This document shows positions 10,775 through 23,547 of a DNA stretch of 64,000 nucleotides, piece by piece (the stretch's first letter is position 1; every line of letters starts with the position of its first letter). The translations under genes and the position numbers were made by a program. The notes under the pieces were generated by a model. It worked only from the letters and a program-made list of their open reading frames with translations. It did no database searches and was not told the DNA's origin. Source of the DNA: Heracleum sosnowskyi (lineage: Eukaryota; Streptophyta; Magnoliopsida; Apiales; Apiaceae); the NCBI GenBank assembly GCA_030848705.1, contig CM061240.1, positions 127,150,998 to 127,214,997 on the forward strand. Reading direction: 5' to 3'.

Positions 10775-12585
10775 TTATGCCCCTTTATGTCTCACTATAT
10801 TTCACAAGGTATTATGAAATATCATACATAAGCCAGATGAGACAGACATTATACCAATCTGTAAGAAAATAAAGTGGAAATATTTAATTTAAACTAATCT
10901 ATAACAATGGAGATGTCAACCAAGTTGTAGAATAATTTCTGCAGGGTCTAAATGTCTATAAAAAAAATTAACAAAATAAAATGTCTATCAGAAATCTTGT
11001 ATCTAATTATATTTTAATCCTTTTTGTTTTGGAAGGAAAATCAGTTCTTTCTGTTCCGTTGCACAGATATAGAGAATAAGAGAATCCAGAGCTTACACAG
11101 TATTTAGTTCCAGTTAAGGCACACAACATCGAAAAGATTTCCCTGGTAGCTGAAGGGATATCATGTAATATAATTTGAGAGAGCGGGATGGGATCCAATC
11201 AAACGTAGCAGAAAGTTGATTTGTTAATGGAATACGCAGTCCATCTATTTTAACTTGCCCCCATTATCAGGTTGATCGTTCACCTGATAAAGCTTGCATA
11301 TAAAATATTTGTATATTTAAACGAGATGTATATACAAATTGTTCTACCTGCTACTGCCCTAAGAAAATGAGTTGATAATTAAGGATACAACATTTTTGAT
11401 GATTCGAGTATTCTACTATATTAGCATATCAATTTTTTATGCTTCAAACATTTCTAGTGGTTCTTCAAGGACATTACAACAAGTTCCTCTCATATATATA
11501 TATTAATTCAGACATCTGTGAATTATTTGGGAAGTGTAATCTCTAAAACAGTGAAACCATAATGAGAGAAGAGAACATTGCAGTCTGTACTATCAGCCTG
11601 TTATTATATACATCAAACGAGCCTACACGACTCAAGTTCTCACAGAACTACAGGTTCTTAATTCACCGAATTCATTTGCTTTCGAGTTGCAGTGATGAGC
11701 CACTTTTCTGTCATTTAAAAAAACTTTTGGTACTAGTAAACTCCATGACTTAAAAAATAGTATTCAGATCAAGAAAACAGTGTTGATGAAGAAGAAAAGA
11801 TGGGATATCTTAATCTGTGCAGGCAACAGGTTTGCCTCAATCTCTGGAAAAGACCATTTTTATGAGTGGGGATTAAGTTTTGAAAATGGTCCCATTCTGA
11901 GACAAACAGTACAACTAAAGATGTATTATGGAGTATATAAAATTATGGAAAGGTTTTATAAAATTCTCTAGAATATACAAAATGTTCTGCAGTCTATTCT
12001 TGCTAAACCCTGAAATTTTCTTGGTGTATCCTGTCTGTATAATTCATAATTTTGCCAAGGACCACTGATATAATTTGATATATTTATAGACAAGGTTATC
12101 CAAGCAGTCATTACATAAGCAAGATTCCAGATGACCCTTTAACATTGATTATCAAGACATTTGTATATAGAAAGAAGAACACTAAATGATTCATCTGTTA
12201 TAGACTCCTACATCATTTCATAAACTATTAGTTATGTGTTGTTAATATTAACAAGACCCAACCATTGAATGCCATGCAATTATATTCTCCTACCGAAAGG
12301 TATTTTCTATTTGTTATCTGATACTTCTCTTCTTAATCATGTATTCTTGTTCATTGAAATACTTTCTCTATAGTATTTCATATTCAGTTTACTAATCAGT
12401 TCAGCTTTAAAACCAATGACCCAAGTTCCCAGAAATGAAATTGGCTTTGTACCAACCAGCTCTAACATTGTGCAGTTCCAAATCCTCATACAGCCTCTAT
12501 ATATTTCATATACTTGCATCTTTTACAGGTGAATAATCTAAACCTAGGGCTTTTGCCGTATAATCTTCTTAATCAGTACCTAGCA
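10775..12585. other. 3' UTR and intergenic region, leader of the glycosylase gene
   Basis: The first few hundred bases should include the 3' UTR of the ceramide synthase gene. A good splice acceptor (TCTTTTACAG, ending at 12530) precedes the glycosylase start, so a non-coding or short coding upstream exon probably lies in this interval, but I could not place it. Confidence 0.4.
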
Positions 12586-14157
12586 ATGTCTATAGAATAT
12601 GTGAGAAGGCCTGTCAGGGAGAAGAATAGCTCTTTCAAAGAAAAAGATGATCAGAAGCCAAACTACAACTTGTTATCAAAACACCTTAAAAAGGTGTATC
12701 CAGATAGGCTTGATCATGAGAGTACATCACCTCTATCTTTGTCATCTCTGTCATTATCTTTGTCTCAGAACTCGAGCAATTCCACAGATTCTTCTTCGTC
12801 CCTAAACCAGAAAATTGCTGCTGCAATTCGCCTCATTGCTCCACGTGAAAAAAAAGAGTTTTCGACTGTGGCCAGATACATGCAAAAAGTCAATCCAGGT
12901 CCCAGTACTGGTGAAGGCTTGTACAGGTGTAACTGGATTACAGCAAATAGTGGTAAGTTTCAGTCCATGATCAGATGCTTGTTAATCTCAGTTTTGTTAT
13001 TTTGCAGAGACATATGCATATTAGTATAGCTCATAAAATTCAACCACAGTAATGACACTTCATATTTTTTCAGGAGAATACTGTTAATTAGTTTCATTAA
13101 GTTTACTTATATTCTTAGACACTTACTTTCAAGACAAGTCTGCAATTTAAATCGACTATACAAACATATATATGTGTGTCTGAATGAAAATGTAGAATTC
13201 AGTAACTATTTTCTCTAACAGATAAAGTCTATGTACAATTTCATGATGAGCGCTGGGGACTTCCAGTATATGATGACAAGTACGTTACAAAAATCTAGTG
13301 CTTTATTTCTGAGTTTCTCTGCCAACTATAGAGTACTAACGATAGTTCATTAAAACTGGTAAACTGTGTGACAGTCATCTGTTTGAACTTCTTGCAATGT
13401 CTGGTATGCTAATGGATTTTAACTGGACTGAAATTCTAAAGAGGAAAGAATTATTTAGGTAAAAGTTCAGACTTTTAAGTACAGCTACACTTCAATATAA
13501 CTTCAACTGTACATTTGGGATTAAAGTTTCTTGGGAACCTAATAACACAGAGAAGCTTTTGCTGGATTTGATCCTGCGACTGTTGCCAAAATGGGAGAGA
13601 AGGAGATCAAGGAAATATCCGCCAACAAAGCCATTATGTTAGCAGAAAGCAGAGTAAGATGCATTATAGACAATGCCAAATGCATACAACAGGCGAGTCT
13701 CGCTGTACTTTTTAACTTAAAAAAGTTTGCGAAGCATCTGTATTCGACTATTTGGATTACGCAATTTATTAACAGAGAATGAAAATGAGAAAAGATGTAT
13801 ATCCATTTCAGCACATGAGCACTGAATCGCATTGCTAACCTACTTCATATCATGAAATACTATATTTGACTGATCCAGATTGCTAAGGAGTATGGATCTT
13901 TCAGTGGCTATATCTGGGGATACATGGATTACAAACCAGTCATTAACAGATTCAAATATCCAAGAAACGTACCTCTGAGGTCACCGAAAGCAGAAGCCAT
14001 TAGCAAGGACTTATTGAAGAGAGGCTTTCGATTTGTTGGGCCTGTGATTGTGTACTCGTTCATGCAAGCTGCAGGGTTGACCATTGATCATCTTGTTAAT
14101 TGCTTTAGAGTCACAGATTGTGTGAGTCATGCAGAAAGACCATGGAGACATGTCTAA
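12586..14157 (+). CDS. DNA-3-methyladenine glycosylase I-like protein (Tag family)
   Basis: Five exons encode 309 aa: 12586-12952, 13222-13279, 13375-13458, 13551-13692 and 13879-14157. The enzyme class excises 3-methyladenine in base excision repair. The Tag domain covers about residues 112-295. Zinc ligands known from E. coli Tag are matched by C115 (RCNW), H130 (FHDERWG), H288 and C292 (DHLVNC); the stacking Trp is W159, and GFRFVGP...YSFMQAAGL is the conserved C-terminal block. Serine replaces the E. coli Glu38 position (residue 151), as in other plant members I recall. Residues 45-75 are a Ser/Leu-rich low-complexity stretch. The fourth intron uses GC instead of GT at its donor. The start is the first ATG after the acceptor at 12530; an upstream in-frame coding exon cannot be excluded. 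Confidence 0.9.
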
Positions 14158-14600
14158 CAGTATAAATACCAAAGAGTATAAATTACTAGCCAACTTCATT
14201 GGTGAAGTTGGTAATAATTTTTATTTAAGCAATATATTTTATTTTATTTTTGCATCAAATGCTGGTATAGGGACCGAGAAGCTTGGATATGCAGCAGCAA
14301 GATCATCAAATATTTTACTTTAACCTAGTTACGCGTGGGATGCTACCGGGGTTAAGAAGCTTGGATTGTGCAGCAGCTAAATTCATTATGATAATCATCT
14401 ACAGAAATGTTAAAAGTTAATAAACGTATGACAAATGTTCTACTAATTTGCATCCATGTCTAAGCATTCTGATCAGATGTTTTCATGTCAATAGTCAGCA
14501 ATGAAATCAAATTAATATAAATGTACTCCTAAAAGTACAAGAAAGTATTCTCAAAATAATTGCTCCCCTAGTTCACCGATAGGTGGTCTTCAACCTTATA
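14158..14600. other. 3' UTR and intergenic region
   Basis: Downstream sequence of the glycosylase gene. Two similar words, GAAGCTTGGATATGCAGCAGCAAGATC and a diverged copy about 70 bases later, hint at a small local duplication. No further gene is seen. Confidence 0.4.
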
Positions 14601-14743
14601 CTCCCTCCGTCCCATCTATTTCTTTACTCTTTTCTTTTTGGGATATCCCATCCATTTTTTACATTTCAAAACTTTCCAAAAATAATAAAATTTTAAATAT
14701 AAAAATCAACTATTTCCACTACAATTGGACGGGACGGAGGAAA
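14601..14743. mobile_element. Stowaway MITE
   Basis: It begins CTCCCTCCGTCCC and ends GGGACGGAGG, flanked by TA. The interior is close to the split copy at 3629-4456. It lies between the convergent glycosylase and PI4K genes and has no ORF. Confidence 0.88.
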
Positions 14744-15084
14744 TATATATATATTTTAGTTCGTAGACCTCCACGGAAATGGGCTCTCTAATTTTAAGAG
14801 CTGGGGTAAGGTCCACGAATATCATTCTCCCTCAAAATCCTACTTCAGACTTCAGCGTGGAACTTGATGTAGTTTACTAAATTCAAGAACAAAAAATTTT
14901 AAAATCTTATGGGCCTAAATCCAAAGCATACGGAATAATATGCCTGGGCTTAAATTTCTGTTAAACATATGGGTTCCCCAGTTCTAAGAAAAACAGAGTT
15001 GCTGGTTTCAGCTTTGGGTCATGTTGTCAACTTTAATCTTGAAATAAAACTTCTCCAAATCAATGCACTAGTTACTGATATTTT

Positions 15085-15315
15085 TTTTTTTTAAAAAGGT
15101 AAAAACCCATTAAAGCATAGGAAAATTTACAAAAATACCTAATTTTTTGAAATTATTTACAAAAATACGCTTTAGTTGCAAGTGAGGTTGAAATTGTTAC
15201 AAATTGGGTTGCAAACCTGGTTGCAACGATTGCAAACGAGGTTGCAAGAGTTGCAAAAGAGCGTATTTTTGCAAATAATTTCTGCAACTTGGGTACTTTT
15301 GAAAAAAGCCCTAAA
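15085..15315. repeat. GGTTGCAA-rich repeat, possible MITE
   Basis: About 230 bp with several GGTTGCAA / TTGCAAACGAGG words bounded by AATTTACAAAAATACC on the left and a loosely complementary GGGTACTTTTGAAAAAA on the right. The ends resemble inverted repeats but no target duplication is clear. Confidence 0.35.
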
Positions 15316-17940
15316 GTAAATTATGAATGCACATTTGCCCCTTTTTGGTCCAACTAAGCAACAGAATAAAAATAGGAATACACCTGAAATTTTTGTATTT
15401 AGAAAGGAAAAACTTGAGACTTCATTCTTCTTCCCTTGATAGGTTAGCTATCTAATTTTTCTTTAATATATTTGAACAATCAATATCGAAATGGAAGACA
15501 AACGAACAAGAAGTTATGCCACTAGCCTTCAGAGACACCCTAGCACATGTATAACAACTTGCTCTCATTGCTAAAAAAACATATGATAAATAAGGACCCA
15601 AGTGTGCAGTAGAATGTGGAGCTACAATTATAATGGGTGCCCCATACTAGCACAAGATGGAGGAGATGAGTCCACCTGGGTGGTTAGGAGGCAAGATTGC
15701 ACAAATCCTGGTTACCTCCATTGAAGCATTTAGACCTTTTTCCTTTGAGTATTATCTTCTTGGTATTCCCCCCGACACCTCTTCTTTTTTCAGTTTTATA
15801 AATTTTATCTAAACTGTACAATATTATTAAAAATTTGTAGTATTTGCACAAGAAACCTTATGTTTCTATAGATTCCAGCACCAAAATATAAAACATAAAA
15901 TCTGTATTTCAACCATAAAGGCATACACTGAAAAATACTCTTAATATCAATATCTACTTCCTATCCTAATATTTAGTTATTTAAATGTTTTACTTCAACA
16001 TGGATATATATATACACACAACTTGAGCTTTTAAATTCTAGAAATAGATAGGTAGGGCAGTAGGTTATTTACTTAACACATTTTATCATAAATTTTCACG
16101 ACTCTAACACACAATAATTAATGATACGTCCCTCGGCCCTAGCAGATAGCTAGCTATTCCTTTCAAGAACATGAGAGTCGGGCTCAAGTGTTAGGTATTC
16201 CCTCTCTTTCGAGAGTGGGGTTTAAATGTAAATGTAGTTATATAATTATTCAAAATTCAGAAATTTAGTGTTATTGAAAACATACTAGTCCAGAATAATG
16301 TGACTAAAACTAAAGAAAGAAGTTCAGGTTACAACAGAGGATTGCAGTATAGCCCAACGCAGTATATTTTGGATAACAAGGAGACAAATGAAACGCCCCA
16401 CACCCACTTGTTATTATTTGTGTTGTACTCGCTTAGTAATCAAGTCATGGGATAAACCCTACCAAGAACAACTTGGGTTTAAACCAAACTAAAAGTACAA
16501 ACAAGGATTAGATCGCCACGTTCATCCCCATCCAAAACATATACAATTACCCTTTTTTGTATTATGCTGAATTTACCTAGTCAAAAACAAGTCATTAGTT
16601 CCATCACCTGTTTGAAAGAGATTTCTGATGAACTCTTTCACCTAACCTCTATAATTAATATGCTTAGCTTAATTATTCTAATTTCACAATCACTTCTCTA
16701 TAATCAGTCTGACTAAATCAATCTACTAGTATATAGTCTCCGGCTTGTGATATTAATAACGCATTTCCACATCCTACTTGTTCCTAATGAAAAAAGTCGT
16801 AACAAGTGCATAAAACTCGTATTATTACATTAGCATTCAACAGATTCCAGAAAAAATTATGATACATAAAATTAGTGTTTACTATATTTAGAGAAGTTTA
16901 CAAAGTTACAATATGAAAGACCTATCAAGAATAAAACCAATTCATGAATGCATAAACAAACATCACAACACCTAAAACAAATATAATAAACCAAATTGTA
17001 AATAATCTTAACAACCATGACATAACACATTGAAGAAAAGGACTCTTGTGTCCTCATAACTAAAATAAAGAAAGCACAGGAATATCACTAAAGTTCAGAT
17101 ATTATTATGTCACTTTACAAGTGATAAGATAAGGAACGTAAATGTAATATTACACTACTGTTGGAAATGGACAGGAGGCAGCTGCTATTCTTTTTTTAAA
17201 ACAGAAAGCAATGAGTATATAGGTAGCCAGCTGTTTCAGAAACACAATTATTCATCACGAAACCAAAAATAAATATCTCAGGTAACTCTAATAAGTAATG
17301 TTTCTGTAAAGTTATTTTTAGTTGTTATTTCTGTTGATGATTCGTAGTTCTGTACGGGCTATGCAAACGTTAAAGGTCTAGAAAAAAGGAACCAAGAGAT
17401 CAATAAGCAACTCACACCAAGAATTGCTACCTGGACTGAGGTCCACAAATTTTCGAACATCAGTAGCATAAAAGTATAATATACATATAAGAACTTAATA
17501 ATCAGAAAACACTTCCTCTTTTTTGCATACATTTAGAAATAAAAAAGAAACAAAAAAGAATGCATTTGGAGAGATGGTAAACGATGGACATCAAACTCGA
17601 GATACGAAAAGCAGTACAATCCGTGTGTCTGAAAACTCAAACTTTCCCTGTAATGTATCATATCTAACAGCTCAAACACTAAATGAGACTAACAACTTAC
17701 TAACAAATCAATATTACTAACCTGGCATAGATGCTTTCAGACGATTGGTTGTTGTCAGATTTCCGGTGTATCATCACCCAACTCAACCGATTTACCATGC
17801 TATAGCTTTATGCTGGCTGCACCATCCCACTACATATTTTACATCAAATAAAAACTACCATACAATTATATAAAATTCTCAGGCTGAAAAATAAACAGGG
17901 AGTCCGAGACGCATCATAATTCAATATCTACAAACTTTTT
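15316..17940. other. intergenic, nothing recognised
   Basis: AT-rich spacer between convergent genes. Short open frames here lack coding character and no RNA gene or element boundary was found. Confidence 0.45.
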
Positions 17941-18220
17941 ATTCTTTTTTGATTGCATTCTACAAATTATTTATCAAACAAGTCCGAGAGTGAAAGTTAA
18001 AAGAAAAAAAAAATTACTACATCTAGTCCAGCCTCGCTCAGCTGCCTTAAAAAAATATTTACAATGATTTTTCCTCACTGCTTCCCAAGACCCAGCTACA
18101 TCGACATCGATGGATAAACCGTAAACGCATAAGCAAGCAAACCTAATTCAAAAATAGTTCTCAAAGTCTGCATTCTTATTCCAGTCTTGTCTACCGGCAA
18201 CATATAGTTATACCTCAATC

Positions 18221-20137
18221 TCAAAACTGGCATGAAGTACCAAGCCTCTGTCTCTGCTTCTGCCCAAGGGTCACGGACTTCCGCTGTGCAAATGCAGAAT
18301 ACAGCAACTCCTGGAACTTCTCCAGAAACAGAGCCCACTCTTCCTCGTGCATGTCTGAAAATTTCACAAAGCTAGCACTGGCAGGGAGCTGCTCATCCGC
18401 GCTTCTATGTCCAGCTGATGAGTTTGTGTTATAACCATATTCTGGCCTGTTAAGTGAAAACTTTTGGAACTTCATGCTCTCGTCTAAACTAGTTTTCTTG
18501 AGTGACATAGATAGTTTAGAAATGTTAGGTTTCTTTGCAGGGCTTGCAAATATCATGGGTTTCTTCTCTTCAACTATGCCTTCAGCTTCCTCCTCTTCCT
18601 CCACCTCCTCAATGCTTTCCTCTAGTATAGACAGTGGATTCCGCCCATTAGAGCCACCTCCCCCAAAATGGAAAGAAGATCTAGCCATTACTTCCTCAGA
18701 GAAGTCAAATCCCACATCTTCACAGTCAATATCAAACTGAATACCATCATCCTCTGTGCGAGTCCTAGGGGATATGACCTCCCTCTCAGCCATCAGCCTT
18801 CTTGCCTCCATGCACACAATCTCGAGCTCACTCGGCTCCTCCTCACCACGACGGAACTCTCTACTTATCATCTCCCCAATCTCAGCTAGGCAAAGACCAA
18901 AACTCGCAGCTTCCTTTAGAAAAATAGTGCAGAGAACCAATACCCTGAGACAAGATTCCCGAATCATTGGAAGTTCCTCTCGCAGCATTTCAGAATCCTG
19001 AAAAGGGTCTAGTTTCTGAATATACTCCAGTTCATCATCAGAAAATGGAATCGAAGCCTGAGGCCAATGGATCCACTCGAAATATGGATCCTCCAAGCTC
19101 TCTGGCAAGCAAAGACCATGATCAATTGGAATGAGCTCCACCTGACCAAACCCCCCAACACCATCAAGCTTCCTCACAAGTAGGTTTCCAGCATGTCTGT
19201 CAGTGTTCAAAATCCTAATATCTAATATCCCAATACGATGCACAGAAGCAACAGGATAACTTGATGTCCCATGGTCACTGGCATCAAAATCATGGGGGAT
19301 AAACTGTTGGAAGGAAGCAATCTTGCTCACAGGCTGCTTGCTTTGAGTTTTTTTGGCATTAACCCCATTATTCACATTGAAGATTGGGTGAGTGATCTTC
19401 ACAAGTGCAGTGGGAGGAACGTTAGCAAAATGGCCATAATCAAGTAGATAAGCTGCAACTTCTCTGAACCCTGTTTCACCAACACGAATCGAACGTTTTA
19501 AACCTGGTTGTCCAAGAGCTTTTCCAACAAAACCTTTCGGATTATTTGGAGCAAAAGGTTCTTCATCTGTAGGCTTCACAATGACAACACTCTCACCTCT
19601 ACTGTTTCTAAAGTAGTATGCACCTCCAAGCCCGCCATGAACAGGAAGTGGTTCAACCCCAATCTTCATCCCCTTGACAATTTCTTTGACAAGTTGTTTG
19701 GTCTTGACAAAGACTTTCGAATGACCCAATATCTCAATTGGACCACTCTGATCTCTCTGCTGAAGATCGCTACCACGAGGAGAGAGACAAGGAGTTGACG
19801 AACTTCTATGGATCAAGCTTCTTGTAAGGAGAAGTGGGGAATCATTTCGAATAGCACTGAGGTCATTATCAAGAACCCTGTCACCATATGTCAGAGAGCT
19901 CTCCTCAATCGGAACGTTGAGGGCAATCTGCAATCTCCTCTTCACAGTATGTGCATTGTCACTGCGATTCAATTCCATACCCAACACACATCCTGTTTCA
20001 GTCTGCACAAAAACACGCCTCGTACCAGCAGGCTTCCCTTCCATCATATTGCTTCTCTTGTAATCCCTACCAAGTGGACTGCTCATAACTGCCACCGCCA
20101 TCTGTGTTTGAACAGGGCTGTCGGAGTTACGCGACAT
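18221..20137 (-). CDS. PI4KG: phosphatidylinositol 4-kinase gamma (PI4K gamma 5/7-like)
   Basis: A single uninterrupted exon encodes 638 aa. From the chosen start, a ubiquitin-like domain spans about residues 41-105 (RRVFVQTETG through SPLLLT), and the PI3/4-kinase catalytic domain about 168-425. The nucleotide-binding segment is GGLGGAYYFRNS with VIVKPTDEEP; the catalytic loop is LNTDRHAGNLL with Asp at 313, and the metal-binding DHG is at 339-341. A Glu-rich stretch lies near 520-530. Plant gamma isoforms of this type are type II kinases; some tested members act as protein kinases on proteasome-pathway partners rather than as lipid kinases. The ORF is open 17 codons upstream to 20188, but MSRNSDSPVQTQ at 20137 matches the N-terminus I recall for Arabidopsis gamma 5/7 proteins, which have similar lengths (about 630-650 aa). 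Confidence 0.95.
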   Translation of the reverse strand: MSRNSDSPVQTQMAVAVMSSPLGRDYKRSNMMEGKPAGTRRVFVQTETGCVLGMELNRSDNAHTVKRRLQIALNVPIEESSLTYGDRVLDNDLSAIRNDSPLLLTRSLIHRSSSTPCLSPRGSDLQQRDQSGPIEILGHSKVFVKTKQLVKEIVKGMKIGVEPLPVHGGLGGAYYFRNSRGESVVIVKPTDEEPFAPNNPKGFVGKALGQPGLKRSIRVGETGFREVAAYLLDYGHFANVPPTALVKITHPIFNVNNGVNAKKTQSKQPVSKIASFQQFIPHDFDASDHGTSSYPVASVHRIGILDIRILNTDRHAGNLLVRKLDGVGGFGQVELIPIDHGLCLPESLEDPYFEWIHWPQASIPFSDDELEYIQKLDPFQDSEMLREELPMIRESCLRVLVLCTIFLKEAASFGLCLAEIGEMISREFRRGEEEPSELEIVCMEARRLMAEREVISPRTRTEDDGIQFDIDCEDVGFDFSEEVMARSSFHFGGGGSNGRNPLSILEESIEEVEEEEEAEGIVEEKKPMIFASPAKKPNISKLSMSLKKTSLDESMKFQKFSLNRPEYGYNTNSSAGHRSADEQLPASASFVKFSDMHEEEWALFLEKFQELLYSAFAQRKSVTLGQKQRQRLGTSCQF

Positions 20138-21240
20138 GAAATGACCGAGAACGCTGATTGTTCTTACTGTCGGCAACCCAGATGGCAACGGAAGAGTCCT
20201 TCCTCACTCCCAAAAGAGCGCCAAACTCAGAAGCCGAAGGCACTTGAACGAAAAAGCCCAATCCACAAATGAACATTAATTAACCCAGCAACGTTTACTC
20301 ACACCGCAATATTAAAGACAGTATCGGAGATCTACACCTCGAATGCCATCCGATCTGATGATATATATATCGGTACACAACACCACAATCTGCCAAAAAT
20401 GAACCACAAACACAGTTATAGCTCAAGATATATACAACTAACAACCAAGTCTAATCACATATATACATAATTTCTTCCGATAATAAATATAAACAGATTC
20501 ATGCATTTGGACCTACCTAGGATCTAGTCTAGGTACACTTCACCATGATCCATTAAGTGAGAAATACACTCTAGGTATCAAAATAAATATATAATAATAA
20601 ATTTAAGGTAATAAATTAAAAAATAAATGCAACACAAATAGAGATTTAAGGGAAAGGTATCTCCACCATTAGCATCAAAATTTATTCAGATTTAGCCTAA
20701 CCGACATACAATTATACATACAAACATAAAATAACTTAATTAACACTCATCAATACATTTCTTTATATCCCTTGAACTTGATAATTAATAATACACAATA
20801 AAAACAGACTCCTAACACAGTCACATACATGAACACTTCTTCATTCATTCAATCACAAATGTAGCCAATACAAACATACATGTTTATATATCAGATTCGT
20901 TAATTGATCTGCTAATTTCGACAAATTAAACAAACACATTGATAAACTCGAAAAATCGCAAATGAGTGACTCACCAGACAGCCAGATCTGAAGAGATACC
21001 GCAATCACTTACTTCTTCACACAAATACGAAACAAACAACACAATCTCTCCAACGAATCAGCTATCAAATTCAACAAAACAACCAATTCAACGTCGTAAT
21101 CAATCAATAAGTTCAAAGATGATCTTGATTCTTCATTCAGTTCTTCATAAGTGTACCTATATATGTTCTCGTAACGCCTTCTTCGTCTGGTTAGATAAGA
21201 ACCTAAGCCTGGTTAATCTATAGATACAGACTTTGTAAGT
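20138..21240 (-). other. 5' leader region of the PI4K gene, probable leader intron
   Basis: On the minus strand a strong donor (CTG|GTGAGT, intron beginning at 20974) lies about 240 bases after a TATA box. The AT-rich stretch from there to about 20250 looks like an intron in the 5' UTR. The acceptor was not resolved. The leader reading is inference from spacing and splice consensus. Confidence 0.45.
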
Positions 21241-21250
21241 ATATATAAAT
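21241..21250 (-). promoter_or_regulatory. PI4KG: candidate TATA box of the PI4K gene
   Basis: On the minus strand the word ATTTATATAT lies just upstream of the presumed leader. The upstream flank (21300-21450) is richer in GC and contains GGTCCAGATC and CCGCCC-like words, as in a promoter. Position and consensus only. Confidence 0.4.
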
Positions 21251-23286
21251 GTTGCAAATGGCTAGGTGTAGTATTGGAAGAGTCTAGAATGGGGGGTAAA
21301 TATAGCGGGTAATATGACGAGAGAGATATGATCTGGACCGTTGGATGAGAGAGATTAGAGGGGTGACGTGGAATAAAGTGATAGGGAGGATTGACGTGGG
21401 GCGGGTCAGCGTTTAACAGGTTGTGGCACCGAATGGGCCGAGCCGTTTCTACAGTTTCTGTGCCGATCTGTGGGCTCTTTTCTTTATTTGGGGTTTTATT
21501 AGCTGTGTTGCAGGTGCACAAGTTGATGTTGTGGGGCCGTTTTTTTCTTTTTGGGAAGCCGGTCCGTTTTTTGACTCTGCTTTTCTCCTGTCTTGTTGAT
21601 CGGTGACATTTTCTTTCTACTTTAATGTTTTTTTTAGTAATTTTTTTTTTTTGAGAAAACTAGATTTATACATGTTTGTCGTATTCAATCACATGAGATT
21701 TCATTTTTATTAAGAATTGTCTTTAATTAATTAAAAATAAGTTAGCGTTCAATTAAAAATAATATTTTTTTTGATAATTTAGTATTTAGACTGTTTACGC
21801 GCATCTCAACTAATCCTAAAAATTGCTAACACACTCATACTCATTCATACTCATCGAGTATTGAAAAAAACTTTCTTTTGTGCCTCCAAATGTAATCAAA
21901 CCGATAATCTTATTATAACCTGGAGCTCAAAGTGATATAAGCTCTTAAATACAAGAAATTAGTAAAAAATTAGGATGTTTATGTATGAATAAAATAAATG
22001 ATAGATTATGTCACTATCTCGCCTTATCTCGTAATTAATTAGTAATTTTGATGGCTACTTCACTTTATAATTATAGCATAAAACCGAAGATAAATGTAAG
22101 AAGTCGAGACGGCACATCGAAGTACATTAGTACCACATTACAAGCGTTGACAGTTCAGAGATACTTGTATCGTTCACTAAACAAAATAAGATCCTCCCGT
22201 ATTATTAGGGGACCAAGGCACACCGTGGTTTAATGAAAAAATATATTTATTCTGCCAAGTAACACTAGGCGTTAGTATGATTAATAATATTTTATTATAA
22301 AATCAATAAATTAATGTATAAATTATATTTATTAGGAAAACACTAGGCTTTTTTAAATCAAACACAGGTTCATCTAAACAATAAGATATAAATTCACTTG
22401 AACTATTTTATCGCGCTTAGAAAAACACTAGTTAGATCAGGATGTTTAACGCAATGATTAGTATTTTCTTCTTCTTAATGTTTGGCTTTATTTTACATTT
22501 ATTTATATTTTTAAAATTAAAAATGACAAGTTTAATATATTATTAGTAGAATTTCAATCTAGTCCGTTTTATATAACTTTTAGTATTATATGTAACAATT
22601 TTCCTCAATCTGATCTAAAAAAGTTAAGGATTATAAACAAAGTGACCTGAATGGCTAGATTATCAATAAAAAATTTAAGATTTAGTCTTTTTGTGTACTT
22701 TCTATAATGATATTTAGAATTATGATTGTTCACTTGTTGCTTCTTTAATAGTTGACATTAGATTTCATTTTTTTTATATCAACCTTATTTGTTGTGTTTT
22801 TATTAAATGGAAGGATAGTTATCAGTAGTATCTGTTCAATATAATTTGATGTAGGTGATAATTAAACCCAAGATTTTGAGAACTTCTGATGGATAGCTCT
22901 TCCGTAGAGTTAATTTAACCCATCTTTTGAATTTCATAAATAAATTTTCGGAATTTTTGTACATTTTTATTGTCTTTGATTGGTTGAGTTTCATCTAGTT
23001 GGATATTCTTCCGAGAAAACTAATAATAGTTGAATACTTATTTTCAATTGATAACTCCCAAATTGTCTCATCCATCCTTTAATTTTGATTTTAATTGACA
23101 AATAAATCAGATGTCTCATTAAATAATTTAAGTTATTTTTGTCATCTCAAGTTTTGATTCGATTCTAAATTATTTTAAAATTTATTAAAACATATACTCA
23201 TTTATAAAATATATAAATTTAATTATTAAAGAAATAAATTTAATCAATGCATACTCTACCATTTATCCCTGAAAAGTACATGAATA
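21251..23286. other. promoter-side flank and intergenic DNA
   Basis: The first 350 bases are moderately GC-rich and probably the distal PI4K promoter. The rest is AT-rich. A 61-codon frame at 22048-22233 has higher GC than its flanks but no recognisable similarity, and I do not call it a gene. Confidence 0.4.
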
Positions 23287-23547
23287 CAGTAGAACCTCGA
23301 TAAATGAATACACTTGGTACCAAGAAAATATATGCATTTAACAAGATTATTTATTTATCGATTAATGAATATTTTATTCAATTATCGATAAATGAATATT
23401 TATTCATTTAGACAATTTTTTTTATTTTTTTATTAGGATAATGATGTTTTAAAATTTAATATTCGAATGTGTATAGAAGATAATAGTTAAAAAATTTAAA
23501 TTTTTTATCATATATCTTGTTCACGCTCAATAATATGTATACATAAA

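Noticed and set aside
12514..12585. Upstream ATG at 12514 for the glycosylase
   Set aside because: It lies in the polypyrimidine part of a splice acceptor ending at 12530, so it is most likely intronic.
20138..20188. Upstream ATG at 20188 for PI4K gamma
   Set aside because: The family N-terminus as I recall it begins at the MSRNSDSPVQTQ Met; the extra 17 codons look like leader sequence.
22048..22233. 61-codon plus-strand frame
   Set aside because: No domain, no regulatory context, and no codon pattern beyond slightly higher GC.
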